Part shown: positions 8,170 to 16,716 of the stretch, piece after piece
How the letters are laid out: each line of letters begins with the position of its first letter
How positions within the stretch are numbered: the first letter of the stretch is position 1
Assembly: GCA_024233285.1 (NCBI GenBank)
Contig: JACKPU010000007.1
Span: 1 to 64,000, forward strand
Direction of reading: 5' to 3'
Source of the DNA: Opitutaceae bacterium
GTDB taxonomy: Bacteria; Verrucomicrobiota; Verrucomicrobiia; Opitutales; Opitutaceae
Length of the DNA stretch: 64,000 nucleotides
Notes under the pieces: model-generated
What the model was told of the DNA's origin: nothing
Database searches by the model: none
The model's input: the letters and a program-made list of their open reading frames with translations, nothing else
Translations under genes and position numbers: made by a program

Positions 8170-10482
8170 ATGGCAATCGATTTGAGCGGGCGGGCCGGAG
8201 TTTGCATTTGCGACCGCTGCGGCGCCGCGTATTGCTGCCTGCACATGCATGACCATCGCCAAGCCGACACCGACTGGGGGGAACTACTGGCGGAGTTCTT
8301 GCGGCAGCAACCCGGCGTGAGTGCCGTGCGTTTTGCGGCCGATCAGCATAAGATCGAAATCGCCACGCTCGGCGAGGTGGACCTGGCGAAGCTGCAGGCC
8401 GGCCTGACCGAGACGATGAACGCGATCAGCTCGCTACATGAGCGCACGGGCGACATCCATGGTCTGAAGGGGTTCAAGGTTTCGCAGAATGGCGGCAGCA
8501 CCCAGATCTCGCGCGACAGCTGCGTGACCGCCGAAAAGATGTGGCTCTGGCGCGAGGTTGAGTGGCCGGAGATCGCACCGGTGGTCGAGGAACATGAATC
8601 GGAGTGGAAGGAACTGACGGGCTTTGCCGCCGCCTGCGGCGTTTTCGGTCTGACCGGATTTGCGGCCGGGCACCTGCTGCCAGATTTTCCGTGGATCGCC
8701 CGGGGGCTGTATTTCCTCGGCATCCTCACCGGCGGGTGGGACGCAGCGAAGGATTCGTGGGAGAATCTTAAGTCAGGCAAGCTGGACATTCACTTTCTGA
8801 TGATCGCCGTGGCGCTCGGCGCGATGGCGATCGGCGCCTGGGGCGAGGCCGTGTTGTTGCTATTTCTTTTCTCGGCCTCCGGGGCGATGGAGGAGTATGC
8901 CCTGGATCGCACGCACCGTGAGGTGAACTCGTTGCTCAAGTCGGCCCCCAAGCACGCCGTGCGCGTCGAGTCGGACGGCCATGAAACCGAGGTGCCGGTG
9001 GAGGCGTTGCAAGTCGGCGACTTGGTGCGCGTCAAACCGGGCGAAGCGTTTTCGGCCGACGGCGAGGTGACCAAGGGGCGCAGCGCCAGCGACGAATCGA
9101 CCCTGACGGGTGAAGCGGTGCCGGTCGAAAAGGGGGTGGGCGACAAGGTCTTCAGCGGCACCTTGAATCTGTGGGGCGCGCTCGATTTCAAAGTCGGAAA
9201 GCTGCCGACGGAAAGCACGCTGCAAAAAATCATCCGGCTGATTCAAACCGCACAGAAGCTGCGGGCGCCCAGTGAGCGCTTCACCGATAAATTCGGTCCG
9301 GGCTATACCTATGCGGTCATTGGCGGGTCTGCGCTGATGTTCTTGGTGTGGTGGCTCGGGTTCGGCGTGCCGGCGTTCGAAAACACCGAGGCGGTGCGTT
9401 CGGCCTTCTATCGCGCGATGACCTTGATGGTGGTCGCCAGTCCGTGTGCTTTGGTGCTCTCGATTCCCTCGGCCATTCTGGCGGCGATTGCGTGGGGCGC
9501 GCGACACGGCGTGTTGTTCCGCGGCGGCGCTGCGATTGAGAAACTCGCCGCGATTACCGCGGTCGCGCTCGACAAGACCGGCACGTTGACCACCGGCGAA
9601 TTGGCGGTGGTCGGCTGCGAAAGTTTTCCCAAGGGCCGGGAGCAGGAAGTGATGGAGTTGGCCTATGCCTTGGAAGCAAAGTCACAGCATCCGATCGCAC
9701 GGGCGATTGTGCGTCACGCCAAGGCTGAGGGCGTGGCGATGCGCGATCTGTCGGAATTCGAGTCGCTCACCGGCAAGGGCCTGCGCGGCAAATTGAACGG
9801 CTCCAGTGTGCTCCTCGGCCGGCGCGAACTGCTGGAATCCGGGCCTCTGGCCGAATGGGCCCGCAACCTGCCGCAAGCGCCCGCAGAGTTGAGCGAGGTT
9901 TGGGTGCTGGGCGACGGCATGGTGGGTCGCATTCTTCTGCAGGACCAGATCCGCGAGGAATCAAAAGGGGTGCTGCGGGCCCTGCATGATGCGGGCATCA
10001 AAACCGTCATGCTGACGGGAGATCGGCGGCATGCCGCCGAAAACGTGGCCCGGCAGCTCGGGGTCGACGAAGTGCGTGCGGGGCTTTCACCCGAAGATAA
10101 GGTCGCGGCCGTGCAGGAAATTCGCGAATCGGGTCATCGCATCGCCATGGTGGGGGACGGCGTGAACGACGCGCCGAGTTTGGCGGCGGCAGATGTCAGC
10201 GTGGCCATGGGCGCGCGCGGGAGCGATGCCGCCTTGGAACAGGCGGAAATCATCCTGATGCATGATCGCATCGAGAACTTTTTGTCGGCGCAGCGCCTCA
10301 GTCGTCGCGCCGTGCGGGTAATCCGGCAAAATCTGGTCATCTCACTCGGCGTGGTGATCGTGATGGTGCTTGCGACGACTTTCGGCGCCGTGCCCCTGGC
10401 CGTGGGCGTCGCGGCGCATGAAGGCAGCACGCTGGTGGTGGTGATCAATTCGCTGCGGTTGCTGTTCGGCCGCAACGGCTGA
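8170..10482 (+). CDS. P1B-type heavy-metal transporting ATPase, SPC (P1B-4-like) class
   Basis: The protein has about 770 residues. Motifs are STLTGEAVPVEKG (actuator domain), VASPCALVLSIPSA (TM metal site, Ser-Pro-Cys), DKTGTLTTGE (phosphorylated Asp), SQHPIARAIV (HP motif), MLTGDRRHAAENVA and GDGVNDAPSLAAADV. The last helix has HEGSTLVVVINSLRLL. SPC plus HEGST marks the P1B-4 group (CoaT/CtpD), which exports Co2+, Fe2+ or Zn2+ across the inner membrane. The start is uncertain: ATG 8170 gives a Cys-rich leader (CICDRCGAAYCCLHMHDH), ATG 8245 removes it, and a GTG at 8155 has GGAGG just upstream. It is divergent from the oxidoreductase. Confidence 0.9.
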   Translation: MAIDLSGRAGVCICDRCGAAYCCLHMHDHRQADTDWGELLAEFLRQQPGVSAVRFAADQHKIEIATLGEVDLAKLQAGLTETMNAISSLHERTGDIHGLKGFKVSQNGGSTQISRDSCVTAEKMWLWREVEWPEIAPVVEEHESEWKELTGFAAACGVFGLTGFAAGHLLPDFPWIARGLYFLGILTGGWDAAKDSWENLKSGKLDIHFLMIAVALGAMAIGAWGEAVLLLFLFSASGAMEEYALDRTHREVNSLLKSAPKHAVRVESDGHETEVPVEALQVGDLVRVKPGEAFSADGEVTKGRSASDESTLTGEAVPVEKGVGDKVFSGTLNLWGALDFKVGKLPTESTLQKIIRLIQTAQKLRAPSERFTDKFGPGYTYAVIGGSALMFLVWWLGFGVPAFENTEAVRSAFYRAMTLMVVASPCALVLSIPSAILAAIAWGARHGVLFRGGAAIEKLAAITAVALDKTGTLTTGELAVVGCESFPKGREQEVMELAYALEAKSQHPIARAIVRHAKAEGVAMRDLSEFESLTGKGLRGKLNGSSVLLGRRELLESGPLAEWARNLPQAPAELSEVWVLGDGMVGRILLQDQIREESKGVLRALHDAGIKTVMLTGDRRHAAENVARQLGVDEVRAGLSPEDKVAAVQEIRESGHRIAMVGDGVNDAPSLAAADVSVAMGARGSDAALEQAEIILMHDRIENFLSAQRLSRRAVRVIRQNLVISLGVVIVMVLATTFGAVPLAVGVAAHEGSTLVVVINSLRLLFGRNG

Positions 10483-10488
10483 GCCTAG

Positions 10489-11025
10489 TCAATCCACGAT
10501 CAGCACCTGATCACCGACGCGGACGTGGTCGTAGAGTTCGATGATGTCGAGGTTGCGCATGAGGACGCAACCGGCGCTGAGCGGTTCGCCGATGCGGTCC
10601 TCGTGGTTGGTGCCGTGGATGTAAACGTAGCGGTCGTGCGTATCGACCTCGCCGTCGCGATTAATGCCGTCCTCGAGTCCGCCCAGCCAGAGAATGCGCG
10701 AGGTGATGAGATTCGTGTCCGTGGCGTTTTCGGGCATCTCGGAAAAGTGCCGGCCGAGCGGGACCCGGCCCTTAAAGACCATGCCGATGGGCTGGCCGCC
10801 GCCGATCCGCTCGGTGATTTCGTGCAGCCCGCGTGGCGTGCCGAGCGAACCCCTTTGATTGGAAGGCGGCTTGCGCGAGGTGGAGATGGCGTAGCTTTTT
10901 ATGACATGGCCGCCGGTGAAGAACTGCAGCGTGCTCGTGGTGATGCTCACAAGCAAAACCCGGTGTGTGGGCTTGATACCCAGCGCATCACAGGCTTTAG
11001 TGACCCGTTCCCAAGGTTTCTCCAT
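10489..11025 (-). CDS. L,D-transpeptidase-like YkuD-domain protein
   Basis: The protein has 178 residues from the ATG at 11025; an alternative ATG at 11046 adds seven. The YkuD fold covers most of the chain: VLLVSITTSTLQFF, GSLGTPRGLHEI, YVYIHGTN and then SAGCVLMRN. The His of HGTN and the Cys 16 residues later would form the catalytic pair that makes 3-3 peptidoglycan crosslinks. The usual SHGCIRM core is altered to SAGCVLM, so activity is not certain. No export signal is visible, odd for an enzyme of the periplasm. Its start overlaps the divergent asd start. Confidence 0.8.
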   Translation of the reverse strand: MEKPWERVTKACDALGIKPTHRVLLVSITTSTLQFFTGGHVIKSYAISTSRKPPSNQRGSLGTPRGLHEITERIGGGQPIGMVFKGRVPLGRHFSEMPENATDTNLITSRILWLGGLEDGINRDGEVDTHDRYVYIHGTNHEDRIGEPLSAGCVLMRNLDIIELYDHVRVGDQVLIVD

Positions 11026-12073
11026 GGCTAAGACATCATCCTTCACAGTCGGAATCGTCGGCGCAACGGGCGCCGTCGGTCAAGAACTGCTCCGCCTTTT
11101 GCTGGAGCGGAATTTCCCGATTGCGCGCCTGCGACTTTTTGCGTCGGCGCGTTCGGCGGGCAAGACGATCGAGAAGGGTGGCAAAACCTGGGTCATCGAG
11201 GAAGCCAAGCCGGGGGTATTCGGCGAGGTGGATGTTTGCTTCTTTGCCGCGGGCGGTTCGGTCACGCGGGCGCTGGCTCCTGATGCGGTGAAGGCCGGCT
11301 GCCTGGTCATCGACAAGAGCTCGGCTTTGCGCATGGAGCCGCATGTGCCGCTCGTGATTCCGGAAATCAATCCGGAGTCGCTGCGCACGCACCAAGGCAT
11401 CATTGCCAATCCCAACTGTTCGACCGCGGTGATGTTGATGGGGCTTTGGCCGCTGCATCAGAAATTCGGTCTGAAGCGTGCGATTATTTCGACCTACCAA
11501 TCGGTGTCCGGCACCGGCGCCGAGGCGGTGCGTGAGCTCGAGGCCCAAATTCAGGCGCATGTCGCCGGCCGGCCGATTGAATACAAGGTCTATCCCACGC
11601 AGATTGCCTTCAACTGCCTGCCGCATATCGACAGCTTTGGCCCCGACGGTTACACCGGCGAGGAAAGCAAGATGGCGCAGGAGACCCGCAAGATCATGGG
11701 CCTGCCCAATCTCAAGATTTCGGCCACCACGGTCCGCGTGCCGGTCGTGCGGGCGCATTCGATCTCGGTGAGCGCCGAGTTTGAGCGTCCGGTCAATCTT
11801 GAGGCGGCCCGGGCGGCGGTGGCGGAATTTCCCGGCGCCGAGCTGGTCGACGACCCGGCGAACAAGCGCTATCCCACGCCGCTGGACTTTGCGGAAAAGG
11901 TGAAGTGCGGGGTGGGGCGTCTGCGACTGGACACGGCGTTTGACAACGGCCTGTCGTTCTGGGTCAGCGGTGACAATCTCTGGCGAGGGGCGGCCCTGAA
12001 CGCGCTCATGAACGCCGAACTGATGGTGCGCACCGGCTGGCTGCAGCCAAAGGCGCCCGCGGTTATGACATGA
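11024..12073 (+). CDS. asd: Aspartate-semialdehyde dehydrogenase
   Basis: The protein has 349 residues and reduces beta-aspartyl phosphate to aspartate semialdehyde with NADPH, the branch point to lysine, threonine, methionine and diaminopimelate. The N-terminal cofactor loop is VGIVGATGAVGQE. The catalytic cysteine is in IIANPNCSTAVML, followed by STYQSVSGTGAEAV and late KCGVGRLR. I chose the ATG at 11024 because it starts just before the cofactor loop, as in the family. That ATG shares four bases (CATG) with the start of the divergent L,D-transpeptidase-like gene, so neither has an independent upstream region. tRNA-Val follows 71 bases after its stop. Confidence 0.95.
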   Translation: MAKTSSFTVGIVGATGAVGQELLRLLLERNFPIARLRLFASARSAGKTIEKGGKTWVIEEAKPGVFGEVDVCFFAAGGSVTRALAPDAVKAGCLVIDKSSALRMEPHVPLVIPEINPESLRTHQGIIANPNCSTAVMLMGLWPLHQKFGLKRAIISTYQSVSGTGAEAVRELEAQIQAHVAGRPIEYKVYPTQIAFNCLPHIDSFGPDGYTGEESKMAQETRKIMGLPNLKISATTVRVPVVRAHSISVSAEFERPVNLEAARAAVAEFPGAELVDDPANKRYPTPLDFAEKVKCGVGRLRLDTAFDNGLSFWVSGDNLWRGAALNALMNAELMVRTGWLQPKAPAVMT

Positions 12074-12100
12074 GCCTGTCCTGTCCCGGGGAATAAGTGC

Positions 12101-12131
12101 TTGTCACTCCCGCACCCGCCCGGCTTATGTT
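12101..12131 (+). promoter_or_regulatory. Possible sigma70-type promoter for tRNA-Val
   Basis: TTGTCA at 12101-12106 and TATGTT at 12126-12131 are separated by 19 bases, and the predicted start point would fall about 7 bases before the tRNA. Both boxes are imperfect and the spacer is long, so this is tentative. Confidence 0.3.
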
Positions 12132-12144
12132 GACCCTTCGGCAT

Positions 12145-12221
12145 GGACGCTTAGCTCAGTTGGTTAGAGCATCTCGCTTACACCGAGGTTGTCGGGGGTT
12201 CGAGTCCCTCAGCGTCCACCA
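12145..12221 (+). tRNA. tRNA-Val (TAC anticodon)
   Basis: A full cloverleaf is visible. The acceptor stem GGACGCT pairs with AGCGTCC, the D arm is GCTC/GAGC, the anticodon stem TCTCG/CGAGG encloses CTTACAC, the T arm is GGGGG-TTCGAGT-CCCTC, and CCA is encoded. The CTTACAC loop gives anticodon TAC, reading valine codons. A UUCG-capped hairpin (CGAGC/GCTCG, 12236-12249) follows without a T tract. The gene lies 70 bases upstream of ilvN, a valine-pathway gene. Confidence 0.96.
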
Positions 12222-12291
12222 GCCCTCGCTCGTCTCGAGCTTCGGCTCGGCAAGCCTCAGCACTTCTGTTTTATCATCAACCTAAACCATC

Positions 12292-12762
12292 ATGCGACAC
12301 ACGATCTCTGTCCTCGTTGAGAACAAGTTCGGCGTTTTGGCCCGGGTGTCCGGAATGTTTTCCGGCCGCGGCTTCAACATCGACTCGCTCAACGTCGCGC
12401 CCACGCACGATCCCGCACTGTCGCGCATTACCGCCGTCTTGAAAGGCGACGACCATGCGCTCGACCTGTGCATCAAACAGCTGCGGAAGTTGGTCAATGT
12501 CGTGGAGGTCATCGACTTTGCCGAGGGTTCGGCCGTCACCCGCGAACTCGTCCTGGTCAAGGTGCGCGCCGATACGCGCAACCGGCCGGAGATTCTCCAG
12601 ATCAAGGACATCTTCCGCGCCAAGATCGTCAACATGTCGCACGACAATCTTGTCATCGAGTGCACCGGCGACGACGAAAAGATCGGCGCTTTCCTCAACT
12701 TGATCGAACCTTTCGGCGTGCTGGAGCTTGCCCGCACCGGCCGCCTCGCTCTCAAACGCTAA
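12292..12762 (+). CDS. ilvN: Acetolactate synthase small (regulatory) subunit
   Basis: The protein has 156 residues. It starts MRHTISVLVENKFGVLARVSG, an ACT domain with the valine-binding loop SGRGFNIDSLNVAPT, followed by the second ferredoxin-like half (ELVLVKVRA...NMSHDNLVIECTG). It binds the IlvB catalytic subunit, activates it and confers feedback inhibition by valine. ilvC follows after 18 bases, clearly one operon. The usual upstream partner ilvB is absent; tRNA-Val occupies that place. Confidence 0.95.
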   Translation: MRHTISVLVENKFGVLARVSGMFSGRGFNIDSLNVAPTHDPALSRITAVLKGDDHALDLCIKQLRKLVNVVEVIDFAEGSAVTRELVLVKVRADTRNRPEILQIKDIFRAKIVNMSHDNLVIECTGDDEKIGAFLNLIEPFGVLELARTGRLALKR

Positions 12763-12780
12763 CCTCAACCCCGTTTTACC

Positions 12781-13809
12781 ATGCCTGCCAAAGTCTACAC
12801 CGACAAAGACGCCGATATCGGCGTGTTCAAAAACAAAACCCTGGCCGTCATCGGCTATGGTTCCCAAGGTCACGCTCATGCGTTGAACCTCAAGGAGAGC
12901 GGCTGCAAGGTCATCATCGGCCTCTATGCCAAGAGCAAGTCCCGCGATGTTGCCAAACAGCACGGACTTGAAGTTTACGACACCGCCGAGGCCGTGCGCC
13001 GCGCCGATGTCATCATGGTCGCGCTGCCCGACATGGTGCAGGCCGATGTTTACAAGCAGGACATCGAACCGAATCTCGCCAAGGGTAAGACCCTCCTGTT
13101 CTCGCACGGTCTCGCGATTCACTTCGACCTGATCAAGGTGCCGAAGGGCGTGGACGTCATCATGGTCGCCCCGAAGGGCCCCGGCCACATGGTTCGCCGC
13201 CTCTATGTCGAAGGCAAGGGCATGCCCGCCCTCATCGCGGTTGCGCCCGGCAGCTCCAAGGCCGCCAAGAAGACCGCGCTCGCGTGGGCGAAGGGCATCG
13301 GCTCGACCCGCGCCGGCGTGCTCCAGACGACCTTCAAGGAAGAGTGCGAAACGGATCTCTTCGGCGAACAGGCTGTGCTTTGCGGCGGCGCTTCCGCGCT
13401 GGTGCAGGCGGGTTTCGAAACCCTCGTCGAGGCCGGTTACCAGCCCGAGATGGCCTACTTCGAGTGCTTGCACGAGCTGAAGCTCATCTGTGACCTCATG
13501 TATGAGTCCGGCATCGCGGGCATGCGTTTCTCGATCTCCGAGACCGCCAAGTATGGCGACATTACCCGCGGCCCGCGCGTGGTGAACAAGAAGACCAAGG
13601 CCGAGATGAAGAAGATCCTGAAGGAGATTCAGACCGGCAAGTTCACCAAGGAGTGGGTCAAGGAATACAAGGGCGGCTTGAAGAACTACAACAAGCTCCT
13701 CAAGGCCGGCGAAAAGCACCAAATCGAGAAGACCGGCAGTTACCTGCGCGGCATGATGCCCTGGATGACCAAGAAGAACATCAAGGGCGTGCAGGCTTCC
13801 TACGCCTAA
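12781..13809 (+). CDS. ilvC: Ketol-acid reductoisomerase, class I
   Basis: The protein has 342 residues, the short class I form. The NADP(H) site reads VIGYGSQGHAHALNLKESG, with a following LYAKSKSRD loop expected to contact the cofactor phosphate. VAPKGPGHMVRRLY and ETDLFGEQAVLCGG carry the Mg2+-binding and catalytic acids of the C-terminal knotted domain, and SISETAKYGD follows later. It isomerises and reduces acetolactate or acetohydroxybutyrate in valine, leucine and isoleucine synthesis. It is last in the ilvN-ilvC pair and is followed by a strong terminator. Confidence 0.97.
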   Translation: MPAKVYTDKDADIGVFKNKTLAVIGYGSQGHAHALNLKESGCKVIIGLYAKSKSRDVAKQHGLEVYDTAEAVRRADVIMVALPDMVQADVYKQDIEPNLAKGKTLLFSHGLAIHFDLIKVPKGVDVIMVAPKGPGHMVRRLYVEGKGMPALIAVAPGSSKAAKKTALAWAKGIGSTRAGVLQTTFKEECETDLFGEQAVLCGGASALVQAGFETLVEAGYQPEMAYFECLHELKLICDLMYESGIAGMRFSISETAKYGDITRGPRVVNKKTKAEMKKILKEIQTGKFTKEWVKEYKGGLKNYNKLLKAGEKHQIEKTGSYLRGMMPWMTKKNIKGVQASYA

Positions 13810-13831
13810 ACGGCACCTTCGGTTTTGTTTC

Positions 13832-13872
13832 GAATCGGCACCGGCGCCAGCGTCGGTGCCGATTCTTGTTTT
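13832..13872 (+). terminator. Rho-independent terminator after ilvC
   Basis: An 11-bp perfect stem, GAATCGGCACC (13832-13842) with GGTGCCGATTC (13855-13865), is followed by TTGTTTT. It ends the ilvN-ilvC transcript 23 bases after the ilvC stop. Confidence 0.88.
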
Positions 13873-13970
13873 CAGCCCAAAACTCCGTAGCGTTCTTATA
13901 TCAACCAAGCTGTAACAAGGTAGGGCCCGACCTCCCGGCGGGCCGTTCCAACCCAATTCGATAATTTCTC

Positions 13971-14831
13971 GTGTCATCCCGACCACTCATCCTCGCCACT
14001 CGCAAAAGTCCGCTTGCGCTCGCCCAAAGCGAGATGGTCGCCGCGCATCTGCGCCAGACGCTCGGCGTGGCGGTCGAGCTCAAAACCATGGTCACCACCG
14101 GTGACCGCCAGGCGGAATGGTCCTTGGAGCAGAAGGGCGGCAAGGGACTTTTCACCAGTGAGCTCGAACAGGCGCTCATCCAAGGCGAAGCCGATCTCGC
14201 CGTGCACAGCACGAAGGATCTGCCGGGCGACCTGCCGGCTGAGCTCGTGATCGCCGGCTACCTGCCGCGCGCGGATGTCCGCGACGTGCTGGTGCTGCGG
14301 GCCGGGGTGGAGAAGCCGGCCAAGATAGCCACGGGCAGTCCGCGTCGGCGCGGGCAGTTGCAGATGATTTTCCCCGACGTCGAATACGTCGAAATTCGGG
14401 GCAACGTGGACACGCGCCTGCGCAAAATCGCCGAGCAGCACCTGGCCGATGGCACGGTGCTGGCGGCGGCCGGTTTGGCGCGACTCGGCATCGGGGCGTG
14501 GCCCGGTTTGGAGTTTCATGTCATTGATCCCGGACAGATGGTTCCGGCGGTCGGGCAGGGCGCCATTGCCGTGCAAACCCGCGTGGCGGATGCCGCAAGG
14601 TTTGCCGGCGTGCTTGATGCCGCCACGGCGCGGAGTGTGCGCGTGGAACGGGCGTTTCAAGCGGCCTTGGGCGGCGGTTGTCACACGGCCTTTGCGGTGC
14701 ACGCGGCGGCCGACACGCTTTATCTCTTTCACGAAAATGTCGGGTTGCGGAGTCTGCCGCTCGACGAAACCGACTACAATGCGCCAGCCGATACGGCCGC
14801 CCGCGTTCTCAAAAATCTGGGACTGATATGA
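13971..14831 (+). CDS. hemC: Hydroxymethylbilane synthase (porphobilinogen deaminase)
   Basis: The protein has 286 residues, with GTG as the likely start. It has the family opening RPLILATRKSPLALAQ, the substrate loop LAVHSTKDLPGDLP (catalytic Asp), ATGSPRRRGQL, IRGNVDTRLRK and GGGCHTAFAVHA, whose cysteine holds the dipyrromethane cofactor. It joins four porphobilinogen units into hydroxymethylbilane on the way to haem. It is slightly shorter than the roughly 310 residues of the E. coli enzyme, with a shorter C-terminal domain. It heads a four-gene unit joined by ATGA overlaps. Confidence 0.96.
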   Translation: MSSRPLILATRKSPLALAQSEMVAAHLRQTLGVAVELKTMVTTGDRQAEWSLEQKGGKGLFTSELEQALIQGEADLAVHSTKDLPGDLPAELVIAGYLPRADVRDVLVLRAGVEKPAKIATGSPRRRGQLQMIFPDVEYVEIRGNVDTRLRKIAEQHLADGTVLAAAGLARLGIGAWPGLEFHVIDPGQMVPAVGQGAIAVQTRVADAARFAGVLDAATARSVRVERAFQAALGGGCHTAFAVHAAADTLYLFHENVGLRSLPLDETDYNAPADTAARVLKNLGLI

Positions 14832-15616
14832 GCAAAGCAAATTCTTTGGCCGGCCGTCGCGTGGCGGTGACCCGTGCGCGCGAGCAAACGCCCGAACTCG
14901 CCGTCAAATTGACCGCGCTTGGGGCGGAGGTCATCGAGCTGCCGCTGATCACGATTTCGAAGGAAATCTCCAAGCAAAACCTGGCCGACACCCTGCTCGA
15001 ACTCGGCAGTTATGACTGGATCGTGTTCACCAGCGCCAATGGCGTGCGATACTTCTTCGAAGAGTTCTTCCGGTTGTTCGACGACATTCGTGCTCTGGGG
15101 CTGCTCCGTTTCGCATGTGTGGGGGCCGGCACGGCCAAGGCGGTCGCGGCGCTGCACCTGAAAGTGGAATGCCAGCCGGAAAAGGCGACGGCCGCCGCGC
15201 TGGCCGATGCCCTGATTGCGACCGACAGTCTCGATAGCGCGAAGCTGCTGGTCATCACCGGCAATCTGAATCGCGACGAACTCGTGGTGAAACTCGAGGA
15301 CGCCCGCGCGATCGTGGACCGGCTGCAGGTTTACAAGACGGAGCAGACCGATCTTACCGATGATCCGGCGGCGGCCGATTTTCGCAAACAGGGCGCCGAT
15401 GCGGTGCTGTTTGCGAGTTCCTCGGCGGTGGAATCCTTCGTGGCGCAAGCCGGGGCGCTGAAGTTGTCCAAAGGCGCGAAAACGCCACTGGCCGGCAGCA
15501 TTGGTCCGCTCACGAGCGAAACGATGAAGGCGAAGGGCCTGCCCATTGCCTTTGAGGCGAAGTCGCCGGATCTCGACAGCTTGGTGGCAGCTCTGGTTAA
15601 AAAGCTCGGCTCATGA
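14828..15616 (+). CDS. hemD: Uroporphyrinogen-III synthase
   Basis: The protein has 262 residues. I chose the ATG at 14828, in the ATGA overlap with hemC, because it puts RRVAVTRAREQ at the N-terminus as in the family. Other weakly conserved HemD landmarks are YDWIVFTSANGVRYF, FACVGAGTAKAV, RDELVVKLEDA and DAVLFASSSAVESF, spread over two alternating alpha/beta domains. It cyclises hydroxymethylbilane with D-ring inversion. It is a stand-alone enzyme, not fused to a uroporphyrinogen methyltransferase. Position right after hemC makes the call secure. Confidence 0.93.
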   Translation: MSKANSLAGRRVAVTRAREQTPELAVKLTALGAEVIELPLITISKEISKQNLADTLLELGSYDWIVFTSANGVRYFFEEFFRLFDDIRALGLLRFACVGAGTAKAVAALHLKVECQPEKATAAALADALIATDSLDSAKLLVITGNLNRDELVVKLEDARAIVDRLQVYKTEQTDLTDDPAAADFRKQGADAVLFASSSAVESFVAQAGALKLSKGAKTPLAGSIGPLTSETMKAKGLPIAFEAKSPDLDSLVAALVKKLGS

Positions 15617-16716
15617 AAGTCCCGTTCCTCGACCTCGGCCTGCAACATCAGTCCATCCGCACCGAAGCGCTGGCCGCATTGACCGCGACCTACGATGCGA
15701 CGCGTTTTTGCCTCGGCAAGGACGTCGAGGATTTCGAACGCAACTTCGCCGCGACGCTGGGATATCCGCGTGCGCTCGGCATGAACAGTGGCACGGCACC
15801 GCTGCACGTGGCCTGCATGATCGGCGGTTTTGGCCCCGGGGACGAAATCATTACCACGCCGTTCACCTTCATTTCCTCGGCGTGGGGCATCAGCTACACC
15901 GGTGCCACGCCGGTGTTCGTCGATATCGAACCGGGCACCTACAACATCGATCCGGCCAAGATCGAAGCCGCCATCACGCCGCGGACAAAAGGGCTGATCG
16001 TGGTGCATCTCTTCGGTCAGCCGGCTCGGATGAATGAGATCATGGCGATCGCAAGGAAGCATAAGCTTTTCGTGATCGAAGACTGTGCCCAGGCGGTCGG
16101 CGCGAAATACCAAGGCACGCCGGTCGGGACGATGGGCGATGTCGGCACCTTCAGTTTTTACCCGACCAAGAACCTCGGCGGCGTGGGCGAGGGCGGCATG
16201 TTCGTGGCCAAGGACGAAGCGATCCATACGCAGGCCCGCCACATCCGTGTGCATGGTTCCGATCGCCGTTATTATCACGACATCATCGGTGGTAATTTCC
16301 GCATGGACGGATTTCAGGCGGCGGTGCTCAACGTCAAGCTTCCGCATCTGGCTGACTGGACGGAGCGCCGTCAGGCCATCGCGGCCCGTTATCGTGCGGG
16401 TATCAAACTCCCCGGCGCAACGTTGCCGGCGGAAGTCGATTACGGCGCGAGCGTGCTGCACCAATTCACCCTGACGCATCCGCAGCGGGACGCCTTGCGC
16501 GCGCATCTCGCGGCCTGCGATGTCGGCACAGATTTGATCTACCCGGTGCCGCTGCACCTCCAAAAATGCTACGCCCATTTGGGTCATGGCGTTGGTTCGT
16601 TCCCGATCGCGGAGCAGGTTGCGGCCAACTGCCTGAGCCTGCCGATTTTTCCGGAGCTTACCGACGCGCAGGTCGATCATGTGATCGCCAGCCTCAACGC
16701 CTACGTCGCGTCATGA
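15613..16716 (+). CDS. DegT/DnrJ/EryC1/StrS-family PLP aminotransferase
   Basis: The protein has 367 residues. Fold-type I PLP motifs are visible: MNSGTAPLH for cofactor phosphate contact, FVDIEPGTYNIDP, VIEDCAQAVGA with the PLP-binding Asp, and SFYPTKNLGG with the Schiff-base lysine near residue 186. The family transaminates nucleotide-activated keto-sugars for surface glycans, or dehydrates related sugars. No sugar-nucleotide genes are near. Instead it overlaps hemD by four bases and trpF by four bases, which suggests co-expression with haem and tryptophan enzymes for reasons not evident from the sequence. Confidence 0.93.
   Translation: MKVPFLDLGLQHQSIRTEALAALTATYDATRFCLGKDVEDFERNFAATLGYPRALGMNSGTAPLHVACMIGGFGPGDEIITTPFTFISSAWGISYTGATPVFVDIEPGTYNIDPAKIEAAITPRTKGLIVVHLFGQPARMNEIMAIARKHKLFVIEDCAQAVGAKYQGTPVGTMGDVGTFSFYPTKNLGGVGEGGMFVAKDEAIHTQARHIRVHGSDRRYYHDIIGGNFRMDGFQAAVLNVKLPHLADWTERRQAIAARYRAGIKLPGATLPAEVDYGASVLHQFTLTHPQRDALRAHLAACDVGTDLIYPVPLHLQKCYAHLGHGVGSFPIAEQVAANCLSLPIFPELTDAQVDHVIASLNAYVAS

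Noticed and set aside
13911..13951. GC-rich inverted repeat (GGGCCCG...CGGGCC) before hemC
   Set aside because: It resembles intergenic palindromes of Opitutaceae genomes, but no second copy was seen here, so it is not called a repeat.
12277..13986. Long minus-strand open frame of 569 codons
   Set aside because: It mirrors ilvN and ilvC, which are certain; the His/Asp/Gly-rich antisense protein has no family features.
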